A stretch of DNA of 64,000 bases, taken from contig LSRX01000332.1 in assembly GCA_001939145.1 (NCBI GenBank), positions 67,001-131,000 of the forward strand, given 5' to 3'. This document shows, one piece after another, positions 35,722 to 47,292 of the stretch. The first letter of the stretch is position 1. Each line of letters begins with the position of its first letter. The position numbers and the translations under genes were made by a program. This stretch comes from Symbiodinium microadriaticum. Its lineage: Eukaryota > Sar > Dinophyceae > Suessiales > Symbiodiniaceae. The notes beneath the pieces are model-generated. The model worked only from the letters and a program-made list of their open reading frames with translations. It had not been told where the DNA came from and ran no database searches.

Positions 35722-36411
35722 GTGAGTATGGTTGTTTTCCTTATCGAAATGTCATCACGGTTGTCGATCGGTCTTTATCATCATCTTCTTGACTGTTGCA
35801 ATCTTTGTTGAATACTAACTGTTCGTATCTTCACAACAACTTGCGCTTATCTTGTTTTCAGGGTGCTGGTGGTGGTGGCTACGGTTTTGGGTTCACTTTG
35901 TGTGTCGTTGTGACTCCTGATTGCTTTGGCAGCCAAGTATACATTGATGATGCCAACATGACAGCGGTGACATGAAATCTGGCTTGTGATTGGCACTGGT
36001 TGGTGAGATTTGTCGTGCTCATTGTTTGCAGTTGTTGCTCCAGTGTTTTGTGTATTCTTGCCTTTTCGGGATTTACTTTTCGCGTTGTTGTGGTAATGTG
36101 TGTTTATGGTCTCTGCTACCCGTTACTGCGATGCTTCCATTCGACGGCAGCCTTAATCCCAAACCCTAAATTAAACCCTTACAGAGTGAGATCATTCCGA
36201 AAACCGCCAGCGGCCTCCCCAAAACCAAAACCAAGATGTGGAGGTCGGAGCAATTCGCAATAGCGTCCCTTTATATGTGCCGTAAATAGTCGCACGGATT
36301 ATAAGAAACAAAAGGAGGTCAGTCATTGTTAGTACGAGACCCCTATGCCAAAAACCTAAGCTAAAACCTAAAACCCTAGAGCCTTAAACCCCAAACCCTT
36401 AACCCGCAGAG

Positions 36412-36480
36412 GTCCTGGACTGGCAAGGAGGGCAAATCGCTAGCGCAGCTGCGTGAGATCGGCTGCACCGTGTCCATTCT
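36412..36480 (+). CDS. KH-domain exon with GxxG loop
   Basis: Encodes SWTGKEGKSLAQLREIGCTV then S-I. GKEG is the nucleic-acid-contacting GxxG loop and S-L-A-Q-L-R-E the following helix (family: I-G-K-x-G-x-x-I-x-x-L-x-x-x-x-G-x-x-I-x-I). Acceptor GCAGAG followed by G; donor GTAGTA. Ends in phase 2. Confidence 0.65.
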
Positions 36481-36884
36481 GTAGTAGGCTAATAATAGGG
36501 GGCCTAAATTAGTACCAATTCTATTTTGGGGTTTTTTTATTTTTGTTAGAGTATAACATACCCCAAAAACCCCGTTCGAAGTATGCAGGCACCCCTTTAA
36601 AGTTTAAGACAGCCTCATTCTTCAGACCCCCAAGCTGTACAAGATAGTAGGTCATGATCCTGGATTGAATTATGGCGTAGAAGATTTGAGTGCAGCGCAG
36701 AGGGCCCACAGCGAAACCTTAAGCCTCAACTTTTGGGTTCCCCAGGTTTCTGGGCGCAGGGTTTCAGGGGTTATAGGTTTAGGTTTTTAGGGTTTACGGT
36801 TTAGGATTGAGGGATGCCAATTTCGATAATCTGGGAAAGTAGCAGCCAGAAGGGCTCGCTGTTTTCGGCAAGCATAGAAATGGG

Positions 36885-36979
36885 ACTTTCCGAAAATTAG
36901 GGTACCTTATTTTGGGGTCCTTATATTAAGGATCCTACTTTGAAGGCACTATATTAGGGTCCCCTATTTTCGGAAACCC
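36885..36979. mobile_element. Inverted-repeat element (family H)
   Basis: Ends ACTTTCCGAAAATTAGGG and CCCCTATTTTCGGAAAC with AT-rich steps between. It lies between two KH exons. Confidence 0.65.
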
Positions 36980-37126
36980 CCAGATAGGCCCATACACCCC
37001 GAGCTCAAATATCGCAGGGCGCAGGGAAGAATTGTTTGGTGCCCACATGGAGATAATTCTGTTAGCTCTTGTATGAATGACGCTGCGCAAGTGAACTGCA
37101 ATGGGGTTCACCGTCCGTGCAACGAG

Positions 37127-37205
37127 GGTAGTTGTCACCAGCATATTCGAAGCTGTCGCGAAACATGTGCAAAAAATAGATGAATTTGCCACCATCATCT
37201 TGCAG
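37127..37205 (+). CDS. KH-domain exon, C-terminal helix
   Basis: One base, then VVVTSIFEAVAKHVQKIDEF and A-T-I-I-L-Q. It fits the third strand and long last helix of a KH fold (V-V-x-x-x-x-x-x-A-V-x-x-A-x-x-x-I). Acceptor ACGAG followed by G; donor GCCAAA. Confidence 0.65.
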
Positions 37206-37987
37206 GCCAAAATGTCTGCCCAACACTAGAAAATCTAAACCCTACGCCAAAAACCCGACAAACTTTCTCACGCTCACACACAGAACTAAACCCTGAATGC
37301 TAGACCTACTGTAGGCAGCAGGCGCTCTTGCAAACTGTTAGGGGGATCACTTTCTTCGAGAAGCTTGGTCGGAATTTATTGAATAATCACAACATTGTTC
37401 CTTAGGCTGAGTAAGATTATACCCTAACGCCTAAGCCTAAACCCTAAACACTATACCCTAAACCCTGTATGTATAATGTAATCATCTATAGCACACTTGT
37501 TTTGAGTACTAAGGCCCCTAAATGATGGAGTCCCAGGGTCCATGCCGAAGAGTGTTTCTTGTTGGGGAGCATCAAGCCTAAACCCTAAACTAGGGCATAG
37601 GGTATAGGGCTTATTCACAGCTGCCCCAAACCCTAAGCCGCAGTACAACCTGCTGGCGCTAAACTCTAAACTTCGCAGTCGTAAATCCTGAGTGGCAACT
37701 ACCTGCAATCTGATCCGTTGGTGGCCGTTTCGGCGTATGCCAGGTGCGGTTTTGCCCCCAAAACCTACAGCTTGTCTTTCTCGGGCTGTATGATGTTGAG
37801 ACCAACTTTGCCAGGCCCGATCCCTCCCAAAATACTCCTTAATGAAGGGAATGTACCTCAATAAATCATAGTGAACCCACTATAGTTGTGGAGGCGTGGG
37901 TTTAGGTCCAGACTAGCCTTTGCACCGACATTTATGCCCTAAACCCTAAACCCAAACCCCGACGGTTGAGGGTGTAGGCCCGTTCAG

Positions 37988-38015
37988 GAGGTCTGCGGCT
38001 TTGTCAACCGTGCCC
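37988..38015 (+). CDS. Micro-exon, 28 nt, continuing the KH gene
   Basis: Encodes EVCGFVNRA plus one base, extending the previous helix as I-I-L-Q-E-V-C-G-F. Acceptor TTCAG followed by G; donor GTGAAA. Confidence 0.55.
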
Positions 38016-38141
38016 GTGAAATGGAGTTTAGGGTGTAGGGTTCACAGTGGCATTATGATGTTGATTGATCGTGTGCCTCTAGTGAGCCCCGCAAGAACAT
38101 TCGTATCATTCCTTATTCAATGCAATCTTTGAGCAGTTCAG

Positions 38142-38191
38142 ATTTCCTCAGTATTGTGGAAGATTTTGTGTGTAAGCATGTGGAAGCTAAG
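38142..38191 (+). CDS. Candidate next exon of the KH gene
   Basis: Reads FLSIVEDFVCKHVEAK with donor GTATAC and fits phase 1 of the previous exon. The acceptor is CAG followed by A, breaking the AG-G rule seen elsewhere. Confidence 0.45.
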
Positions 38192-41100
38192 GTATACAGT
38201 CTCCTTGCATGCAGCAAAACGGTTGAACCCTAAGCCATAAGGCTAGCTGCACCTCCGCTTTCATGCCTGACGCAACTTTGAACGTTCTATGTCAGAAATG
38301 TCATGGCGTAGCGTGCAGAGGTGTAGGGGAAAAAGGTTCAGAACCAACTTCGTAGGGGAATTTCAGAATCCCAATGTGGATCCTGTTAATACGAACTCCT
38401 AAACGACCTTTTAGCAACCACTTCGCGAACTTTCCCACAACACCCTTGATGGAGCGTCGTCCCAGGATCTTAAGGTGCCTTTATCGGTGCTTCATTCTGG
38501 CTTGACGTATGGGCATTCTTTAGGCAATAGGCTTAACTGCTTTGTTGGGCTTTACAAGGATTTACCTGCCTCAACTGGTGTCGTTGGGCTAGGCTGTTGC
38601 GAGCTTTGACACATGAGCCGGGAGTGCAGTGCGACGATGGCAAGACCGATGGTAAAACCAGCACAGAACTCTTTGAATGCGATTTGTGACACAGGCTAGG
38701 CTGGTCAGAGAGCCAGTCCAAAATGTAAATCCTCGGAGCTCTTTCTGTTCCGGGCTGGACGGGTGCTAAACACAGGGTTTTGGTTTAGACTCCGAGTCTT
38801 CCGTGCGTTTCATTTAGGGGCCAACTTTCGAGATATTCCCAGTTCGGTCCTCTCACTCCCGGCAAAAACAGGCAAAAACAGGCGCTGTGCCTCGGTGTAT
38901 AGGTTTGAGGGTTTAGGGTTTAAGGGGTATAGGGATTATTTCATTATCTAGGTTTAGAGTTTAGGGTTTAGGGTTTAGGTTGAAGTTCACCAAGAGACCT
39001 ACAGTGCGAGGTCTTCAACAACAAGGCCCCAGGCCCTACACCCTCGGAACCCTGGAACTACTAGATTCCTACACTCCAACATTTCATCCCCGAACCATGA
39101 GAACCTGCCTGTAGCCAACAGACCTAGCTTTTTAAGGTTCCTTATGATGGCTTCTATCTATCTATATATATATATATAATATTAACACAATCTAATTTAG
39201 TATAACATAATATAGCATAACACAATATATTATAATATAATATTATATCATAGTAAATGAGAACCTGCCTGTAGAGTTCCAACGCCATATCCGGAGCATT
39301 CACATGGGCAGTTCTCTTAATTAGCGTCCCTTTTTCTAGGTCCCCAACATTCTACCGGCACAGGGGGTTGGGGCGTTTTAGGGGCAGAGGGTTTAGGGTT
39401 TAGGGTTCAGAGCCTTAGTCCTGCATTGAGGCCTACTGTTTATGATATAAATCCTGCAGTACCTTAAGGACCCTAGGAATTATGGTATCTTCCTGATTAT
39501 GGGTGATGCAGGATTTATATCATCAGCCGTAGTGTGGCGGTTTCCAATCCGGGGCTAAATTGGCATCAAAGCAGGCAGCGTCATTTCTACGTTCGGGGTC
39601 ACTTAATGTTGCCATTCACTCTAGCCAATCACCCAAAGCCTTAAGCCCTAACTACCCAACCCTAGACCCCTAAACCTGCAAACCCTAAACCCAAAACAGC
39701 CGTAAACTAGGCCCTAAACCCTAAACCCCTAAACCTGAAAACCCTAAACCGAAAACCTTAATCGTCTGAGCTTCAGTTCTTTTTTCAGGTGTAGGGTTTA
39801 GGATTTCGGGTGTTACTTCTTAGGATCCTAAGTACAAAACTTGTTAAACCGACACAGGAACCGCAATGGAGACTACTGGTAACACTACCTGTAGCCGAAC
39901 AGGCCTACCTTTTAGGGTTCCCTACTATGGCTTCTATATATATATATACATTCATACATACATACATACATAGTTCTTAAGGCCCCTTAGTATAAATATC
40001 ATATAATATATAGACCCCAAAACCATAGTCTGATTATTAAGGCCCCTACACATTACAGGGTTCCTTTGAGGGTTTATGGGTTCTTAGTATTAGAGGCTCT
40101 TAGGGGTTCAGGGGCTCTTTGGGTTCCTTTCAGGGGCTCCTTTAAGGGACTCCTGAAGGCTAGGGGTTTTGGGGTTCAGAGTTTTTTAGGGTTTAGGGTT
40201 TGAGGGTTTAGCTTTAGGGTTTTAGTATAGGGTTGTACGGTTTTTGAGTTTTGGGGTTCACAGGTTTAGGCCTTAGGGTCGTAGAACTCTGCCATATGAT
40301 CTCGGAACTTGCCATAGACTGGTGTAAGCCCGCTCGACCCACGGTTCCTTTTCTCGAAACCGTTTTGAAAGATTCAGGCAGCAGTTTAGCTACGTGCAAT
40401 CATGTGTTCATGCGTAGCTGCGTAGGATCCATTCAGTGCATAAGCTTTCTGTGGCTTAGAGATCAGGGATATGGGCTTAGTACACTTAAGACCTTACAGC
40501 GTCCTGGCCTTCAGAAGCTGTTTGCACCGGTGTTCTTGCACAGCAGCACTCTACATTGCATCCTTCCTTTGCATGCCATTTCCGAGATTAGGATCGTGGC
40601 CAAGAATCTTGGGTGCTTCAGGCAATCGGTCCGTGAATTCATGCAGGTATTAGGGTTTATATAGGGTCCAGGGCCTATGCAAGCCTGTGTTGCTGAAGCC
40701 GACACCCGATCGGTTCAAAGATAGATTACTCGAGCACTAGCTGAAAACCTTCAAACCTTGTCAGAGTTAGTAAATTTTAAACCATAAGCGCTAAACCCTA
40801 AGCCCTAAACTTTAACAGACGCAAACCAATGTCTGTTGACAATATGTGCATCGGTGTCTCGCGTGCTACGCGGTAACTCTAGCGCAAGAACTAGCCCACA
40901 CGACCCTGCTTTTGTTCACAAGCTATTGCAGTACAAGTATATAGTGTAGTAGAATAGAAAAGAGCAGTATAGAAATATATAGAAATATATTTATTCATTT
41001 ATATGTTTATATTTATACTTAATTATTTATCTAGGGGTACGTATCAAGGAATATTATATACTTAATGTATCTAAATGTACTAATTAATCTTGGCCTTCAC

Positions 41101-41600
41101 AAGCTTCGAACATTGCTTTCCGCAGTGAAGTTGAAGTTGCCCATCGAATCATAAACCCGAAGTCAACCCCGGTTTGCGTTGCCGTAACTTTCCTGATGAT
41201 TGATATTCAAACCAACCCACATGGCCACATGGCGTTTCAAGTCAGCCCATTAAATCATGAGCTGATCTCTCACTTCTGGACTGTGAAGTGCCGACTAGGT
41301 TTCATGCACGGCCCAACGAGCCTGAAACATCCTCTTGGTACAGGAGTTGCCAAGCAGCCTGACACGCCAAAAATCCTAAGCGCGCCAAACTTCTAAAAGC
41401 CCTAAATCCTAAACCCTAAACCCCAAAAAACCTAAACACTCAACAACCCCGAAGCTTAAACTGTTAACCTTCAATACTATAGAGTCGGAGTAATTACCGA
41501 TATTATTCCTCTGGGTTCACAAAATGCATACTACAAGTTCCCCTAAAAGCCGATTCTAGTTATTACTGTTATTGTCTGTGTTGTTGATGATGTTGTTGTT
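38192..41600. other. Intron-like DNA, no exon recognised
   Basis: Heptamers, MITE family A (39,437-39,530), (TA)n tracts near 39,160 and 39,940 and AT-rich runs at 40,970-41,090. The two TATA tracts share the preceding TTTTARGGTTCCYTAYKATG sequence, so they belong to one short repeat. An open stretch at 40,251-40,664 shows no known motif. Confidence 0.5.
39437..39530. mobile_element. MITE family A, copy
   Basis: Ends TGTTTATGATATAAATCCTG and ATGCAGGATTTATATCATCA, about 94 bases. Confidence 0.85.
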
Positions 41601-41644
41601 GTCGTCACTTTTGCTATTACTATTATCATCTGCTTCTTCTTCTA

Positions 41645-41699
41645 TTTTTATTTTTATTAGTAGTGGTAGTAGTAGTCGTGGTCGTCGTCGTCGTCGTCG

Positions 41700-41751
<52 letters not shown>

Positions 41752-41778
41752 CAGTAGTAGTAGTAGTAGTAGTAGTAT
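41645..41778. repeat. (TAG)n microsatellite
   Basis: Over 100 bases of TAG/GTC-type trinucleotides, nearly pure TAG at 41,698-41,775. Confidence 0.95.
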
Positions 41779-42082
41779 TGTTATGATTGTTTATTAAGGC
41801 TCCTAGATCATCCACAACAGAAACCGAAAGCCTTCAACACAGCCTACTAAACACTCCGTCCACACTTTGGGCTCTCCGTCGGTTTAGAATCCGGGGAATC
41901 CAATAGTTTAGGCTTGGGGGTTTAAGGATTTATTGTTTAGGGTTTAGGGTTTAGGGCTTGAGGTTTTAGGGGTCATTAACGAGTATGCTCCAAAGATGTT
42001 AAAGTAGAAGCCAGAAAGCTGCAGCATTGGTAGTCCTACGCCCTTAATGTCAAGTGCAGAGTCTAGAGAATTTGAGCGCCAG

Positions 42083-42123
42083 CTGCTTATTCCGTGTTCG
42101 AGCTCTTCAGAGCTTACTGCAAG
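42083..42123 (+). CDS. Candidate exon, unassigned
   Basis: Reads AYSVFELFRAYCK with donor GTATAG. The acceptor is CCAG followed by C. I could not connect it in phase. Confidence 0.3.
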
Positions 42124-43149
42124 GTATAGGGTTTGGGGTTTAGGGCTTCATTATGGGGTATTTGGCACGCGAAAGCCTAACTGGCTCTGAAGAAGGAGGG
42201 AACCGACTGCAATTCAACCAGACTATCGAAACATGCCACAAGTCTCAATAAAGGGGCTTACGAACGTTCTCATAGCAGGATTACCATTGCAATCCTTCTG
42301 ACGGGAGGAGGGCTCTTGAACCAGGATCTAGACTGCGTTTGGATCGATGGCTTAAGCAATGACGAGTGTTTCAGCTTGTGGTATACCCCATTAGCAAATC
42401 TTGACAAGGTTAAGGATTAGCTTCTAGCGTTCAGGGTTGAGGGTTTTCGGGATCCAAATTTGCAGAGGCTTGGGCCACGTCCCGCTTCCAGAGCTTGCCT
42501 TGGCAACTTTATTTCTCGCCGCTTTCCATTCCTGACGGGGTACTCGCGGGCCTCTGAATAGTTGAATCCTCCTACTTTCTGCTTGAATTTGAGAAGGATC
42601 GCCCCAGCCGCTGGCATTTTTAGGGCTACGGGCCTACAACAGCAGTGTATTGACCACTGACCACAAGATGAGACGAAATCCTAAATCCTAAACCCTAAAC
42701 TCTAAATCCTGAACCCTAAACCCTAAACAAAGGTACGAAACGTAAAGCCACCCGAACACTGCTACAAAGTTCACAGGGAGCCGAGCTCACAGGAAATAGG
42801 GGTTCAGAACCCTCTATAAAGGGTTTAGGGTTCAGGGATTCGGGTTTAGGGATTAGGCTTTAGGGTTTAGGCTTTAGGGTTTAGGGCTTATAGGGATTAG
42901 AACCCTAAACCCTTTGAAGGGTTGTACGCGAAAGAAGAGTGTAGGCTTCCTCATCCGTCGGAGTTCCCATCAAGAATCCTTCAAGGATCTAAGGACGTAA
43001 CCGTCCTGTGTGTGTTTTGGGACTTATGGGCTTATAGGGCTTAAAGTTTAAGGTTTAGGGTGGTTTAGGGTTCAGATCCCTAGATGCATTGAGGAGGAGA
43101 CCTAAACCCAGGCTCGCAGTGTTCTGGTCTTTCTCATTCGTCGTTCTCA

Positions 43150-43215
43150 GTCGAGCGTTTGCGGGACTTCCGCGGCTGCAAAGGAGGTCTTTGTGGACAC
43201 CCCCTTCATCTTGTA
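43150..43215 (+). CDS. Candidate exon, unassigned
   Basis: After TCTCAG the frame reads SSVCGTSAAAKEVFVDTPFI and L-Y. It is coding-like but the acceptor lacks the usual following G and no donor is clear. Confidence 0.3.
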
Positions 43216-44694
43216 CCCTAAAGCCCTAAACCCTAAACTGGTCTCAACTTGTACCCAAATCCCTCCTAAACCCTAAACTCACTGTTCCGAGATACAAGAA
43301 TCAAGCATGTATGCTCCTTAGCAGTGGGTATTTCATGTTTTGATAGTAAACTAAGACATCATATACGTGTAGATGCGTACATATACATATAGATGCGCAT
43401 GCGTTTTTAGGTTTGTGTTTCCTTATCTACGTATAAATATCATTCTTCGAGGGATAGCGAGACCCCACTTAGCAGAGGCCTCTTCGATTTCGGCTCAAGA
43501 CGAAAACCCTGGTTCAGGGTTTCGGGTTTAGGGTAAACGCCCTAAGCCCCAAGCCATGACTGTTAGAGCCATTGACAAGCCAAGTCGGTCTAAACTCATG
43601 AAGCCGTGGTTTAGGGTTGAAGGTTTAGGGTTTAGGGTTCAAGGTTTCGGGTTTAGGGTTCAGGGTTTAGTATTTCGGGTAGGGTTTAGTGTCGTTGTCC
43701 TGAGGGAAGCTATAAAGTTGGCCTCAGCTTCCATTTCGGGCGAGGGCTTAGGGCCTCAGGGTATCATTTTTAGGGTTACCGTTTAGGGTTTTGGGTCAGG
43801 GCTTCAACGTTTATGTTAGTTACTACCGGAGGTTCGACAAATAGAAATACTATTCTCCCACACCCTAGAGCTAAAGCATTGCTCGATGTCGTAAAGTGCA
43901 CCTGCAAACCCAGGTCGAATTATTCTGCATGTGTGCAAACAGGCTTCTCGGGTTTAGGGCTCTGCCCTCAAGGTCTTCGAACATGTATTTCTCCCTGCCG
44001 TCGTAATGTAGAAGCCGGAGAGTTCTCAAATTTCATTTCTTGGGCCCCATGATTATTATAGTTATGCCAAAGCATACCCCAAATTCCTGTTCGAATCAAT
44101 CAGGCCCATACATCAGGGCTCCACGCTCAAAGTCATCAAATGTCTATTTCGCCTATGCCTCGTAGGTGTTCCACAGGGCGTGCTTTGCGGCCCCTCTGGC
44201 TCCCAGTTTCATGATTTTCTTCCGCTCCGCTCCTTCGCATGTTTAAACTTCTCTGAAGGCGGCGGCGTCAGCAATCGCAGGGCTTTGAAGCACAAGCTCG
44301 AAGTCATGAACCTTTCTGGGCAGCGCCTTCTTTTTGCAATTGTGGCCTTGGACTCGCACGTTTGAAAGGCATCCTTATCCATCGGTTGACATGATGTCAA
44401 CTACTGTGGCTGACATCATTTCAGTGATTGTATTCGCTTCTGTCTTTTCTCTTGTCTTGTCTTGGCGATGATTATTGTTTTCATTATTGTGATTAGCACT
44501 TATTACTGTTATTTGTCTATCATTGTTATTTTGAGGTTAGCTATAGTTGTTGTTATGGTTGGTGTAGATGTTTGTGGTTTTTAGTTTAACTATTAGTTTC
44601 GCTATTAGCATTATTATTGTTCTTATTATTCGTCTGCGTGTTATTCTTACATTTCGGTCTTAGCCTTGGTCTTATAAGTGTTTGCTATGTTCAT

Positions 44695-44934
44695 TTCTTC
44701 TGTTGTTGCTGTTGTTGTTGTTTGTTGTTGCTGTTGCTGTTGTTGTTGCTGTTGTTGCTGTCGCTGCTGCCGCTGTTGCTGTCGGGTGGCTGTTGCTTTT
44801 GATTTTGCTTTTGCTTTTGCTTTTGCTGCTGCTGCCTGCATTTGCTGCTGCATTTGCTGCATTTGCTGCTGCTTATGTTGCTTTTGGTGTTGCTTCTGCT
44901 GTGCTGTTGTTGGTGGTGGTGGTGGTGGTGGTGG

Positions 44935-44984
<50 letters not shown>

Positions 44985-45030
44985 CGGTTTCTGCTGCTGT
45001 TGCTGCTGCTGTTTGCTGTTTGCGGTGGTG
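44695..45030. repeat. (CTG)n / (GGT)n microsatellite
   Basis: Interrupted CTG/TTG and GGT trinucleotides with a pure CTG core at 44,936-44,980. It would read as polyGln/polyHis on the minus strand, but all frames stay open simply because of composition. Confidence 0.95.
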
Positions 45031-47054
45031 GTGATCGCAGCAGCACTAGCGATGGTTGTCACGGTCGCGCTCGTCGTGCGGCAGCAGCACCAGCAGCTTT
45101 GCCGAATGTCTGAGTGCGTTTCCAGATTACATGTGGCAGAAGCCTGAACATTCAGCCATACCGCCTCTACGGGTTCTTTACGATACTTGTAACATGTTAT
45201 AGCTGTTGCATAATATGCGCCAAATGGTGAATAAGGCACCTGCAGTGTAAGATAACTTGCTTGACCATGCGGTTGCTGGCGATGGGACTTCTTCTCATGG
45301 GCAGCCGATGCATTCAAAAGCGAAGATGTTGCGCTGCTGAGCCCACCGCCGGAAGCTCTACAGTAGCGCCTAAAGCCCCAAGCTCCAAAATGAAACCTTG
45401 ATATGAGGTCTGGATTAGTTGTAATTCAGACGCAGTAAGAGTCCCCTGACACAAACCTATGATAGATCACCAAAATAAAGGCCCTACAAACAAGACCAAA
45501 GCCCTTGCTTTCACAATTTGCTGCGAGGGGTTTAGGGTTACACCGTTACACTGGGTGGAGATCTACAGTTCGTTTGGATGCCAGGCACAATCCCAACCCT
45601 AAACCCAAAGCCCTTAAGGCTGAAGCCCCACGGCCCTACAGCCCTGAGCTCCAAAAAGGAAACAGTCGCCAGACTCCTAAACCCCAAAGCCCTGAACCTG
45701 AGTTCCCTTGAGCCTTCAACCCTCGAATCCCGAAAGCCCTGAATTCGTCACTTCATGTGACTTCAAGCTGAAGATAGGGCTTCGGGCATAGGGGCTTAGG
45801 GTTTAGAGTTTAGGGTTAAGCAGTTGCGGAAAATCCCAACCCCTAACCCCCAAGCTTCCCACGAACAACAAGCCGTGTCCAACTCTATAGAACTACTAAG
45901 CAGCCTACCATAAACTAGCTTGGCCCCTGGGACAGTTTTATATTTTCCCCCATTGGGCCTAGGAGGATGTTATTTCGGAATATTTCAATCGCAAAACTCT
46001 CCGAAAGCCTTTAGCAAGGAAATTCAGGGTCTATCACAATTCCACAACCTTCCGCACATGGGGCTGAATTTGTTCGGAGGGTTCTTTACTATAGGGTTTC
46101 AATCCCTAAACCCTGAACCCTAGTAGAGTTTGACGGTTTAGGGCTTTATAGGGCTTAGTCAGGGGTTAAGGGTTTAGGGGGCTTTAGACAGGTAGAACCC
46201 GGCTTCTAGCCCCAAACTTGACCTTGAACTCCTAGACTTGCAGCGGCCCCTGGGTTTGGGGTTCAGGGCCTTGCCTCCAAGGAGCCCCCAAAACGCCAAG
46301 CCATGTGGCAAAGTGTCACTAGCCTGTCCTGGAGCCTGCTACACCCTACTGGAGGACCAGTAACCCTAAACCCCTAAACCCTAAAACCCTATATAAAAAA
46401 CCCCTAAAACCCTAAAGCCCTAAAGCCCTAGACTACTAGTAATTCTAGGCACCTGGCGTCCAAGTGGCCTCTAACTACACCTGATGAGGGTTGTAAGGCA
46501 GTCCCCTGACTGGAGACCCTCGTCTAGAACCCTACATAGTAGAATCCTTGACGTAAGTAGCCCTGAGTAAGGATACCTTTGGTACCAGTATTTGCTGGCA
46601 TAAACCCTAAGCCCTGAACCCTACCGAGCATCGCAGGGCTTGTGGAGGCTTCTGGTTTGCGCCCCAAGAATTCGGTCCCGATTTCCATGATATGGATAAT
46701 TGTTGAAGGTTTGGTTCTAGGATTCCATATGAAATCAGCGCATGTGCAACACCCCAACCCCTCCTTCACGAAGCCTGAACTCGCCTTCAGGGCAAGGACC
46801 TAAGATGGAAGCCCAAATAACTACCAACAGAACCCTCAAGGGCTCCTCGTTACAATTATGCTGGGCTTAAGTAATTTAGTGTTTAAATACTATAAGTAAG
46901 GGAGCCCCAACCTTCTTCGAATTATTAACTCCCCGACATGAGCCCTCCAAAGTCCTGAGCCTAAGCCAGACACGACCTGCAAGATCACCGAAACCCTAAG
47001 AGCAATGTAGAGAGTTCTCTACGTTAGAGTCCTCTCTGATCTAACATACTGCTT

Positions 47055-47147
47055 TAATGATGAAAATCCTGCATTGCCTTGAGGACCCTAAACTATGGGA
47101 ATTGTGGTGTATTCCTTATTATGGGTAATGCAGGATTTATAGCATCT
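47055..47147. mobile_element. MITE family A, copy
   Basis: Ends TAATGATGAAAATCCTGCAT and GTAATGCAGGATTTATAGCA. Directly followed by a half copy of family C (47,154-47,220), which ends 10 bases before CDPK exon 3. Confidence 0.8.
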
Positions 47148-47230
47148 AACACAGTGCGGCACCCCCTCTAAACAGGACCCTAACCCTAAAAGGGACCCGA
47201 ATCTAGAGAACTACCCATGCAATGGCGCAG

Positions 47231-47292
47231 GTTTACCGCCGAACAGGCGCTGAACCACGAGTGGGTTGGAAGCCCAGAGAGTCAAGCGCAGG
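47231..47292 (+). CDS. CDPK exon 3: end of kinase domain (TAEQAL-HEW)
   Basis: Encodes FTAEQALNHEWV then GSPESQAQ, the terminal kinase motif (family: R-x-T-A-x-x-A-L-x-H-P-W, here with E for P). Acceptor GCAG followed by G; donor GTGCGT. It takes one base to finish the Arg codon started at 3,488 and leaves one base for the next exon. Degenerate members of MITE families A and C lie directly upstream (47,055-47,220). Confidence 0.88.

Larger units (their letters stand above)
16463..38191 (+). other. PPR protein locus, continuing in phase into a KH-type domain
   Basis: A chain of exons encodes successive pentatricopeptide repeats (helix pairs with the pattern A-G-V-x-P-D-x-x-T-Y-N-x-L-I-x-A-A-A-K-x-G-x-x-x-x-A-x-x-W). 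PPR proteins bind organelle RNA and are abundant in dinoflagellates. Junction phases close across 18,142-18,597, 19,685-20,441-22,388-23,377-26,481-27,188-27,685-29,048-29,245-31,172 and 31,873-33,545-35,613-36,412-37,127-37,988. The last five exons build a KH fold. The true 5' and 3' ends are not identified. At least one exon is missing between about 18.6 and 19.7 kb, and the 31,172-to-31,873 join is uncertain. Confidence 0.72.

Noticed and set aside
40251-40664. 137-codon plus-strand frame
   Set aside because: No domain, no splice context fitting the neighbours, and overlapping frames on both strands of similar quality.
44647-45317. Polyglutamine/polyalanine proteins on either strand
   Set aside because: All frames stay open through a CTG/TTG microsatellite; composition alone explains them.
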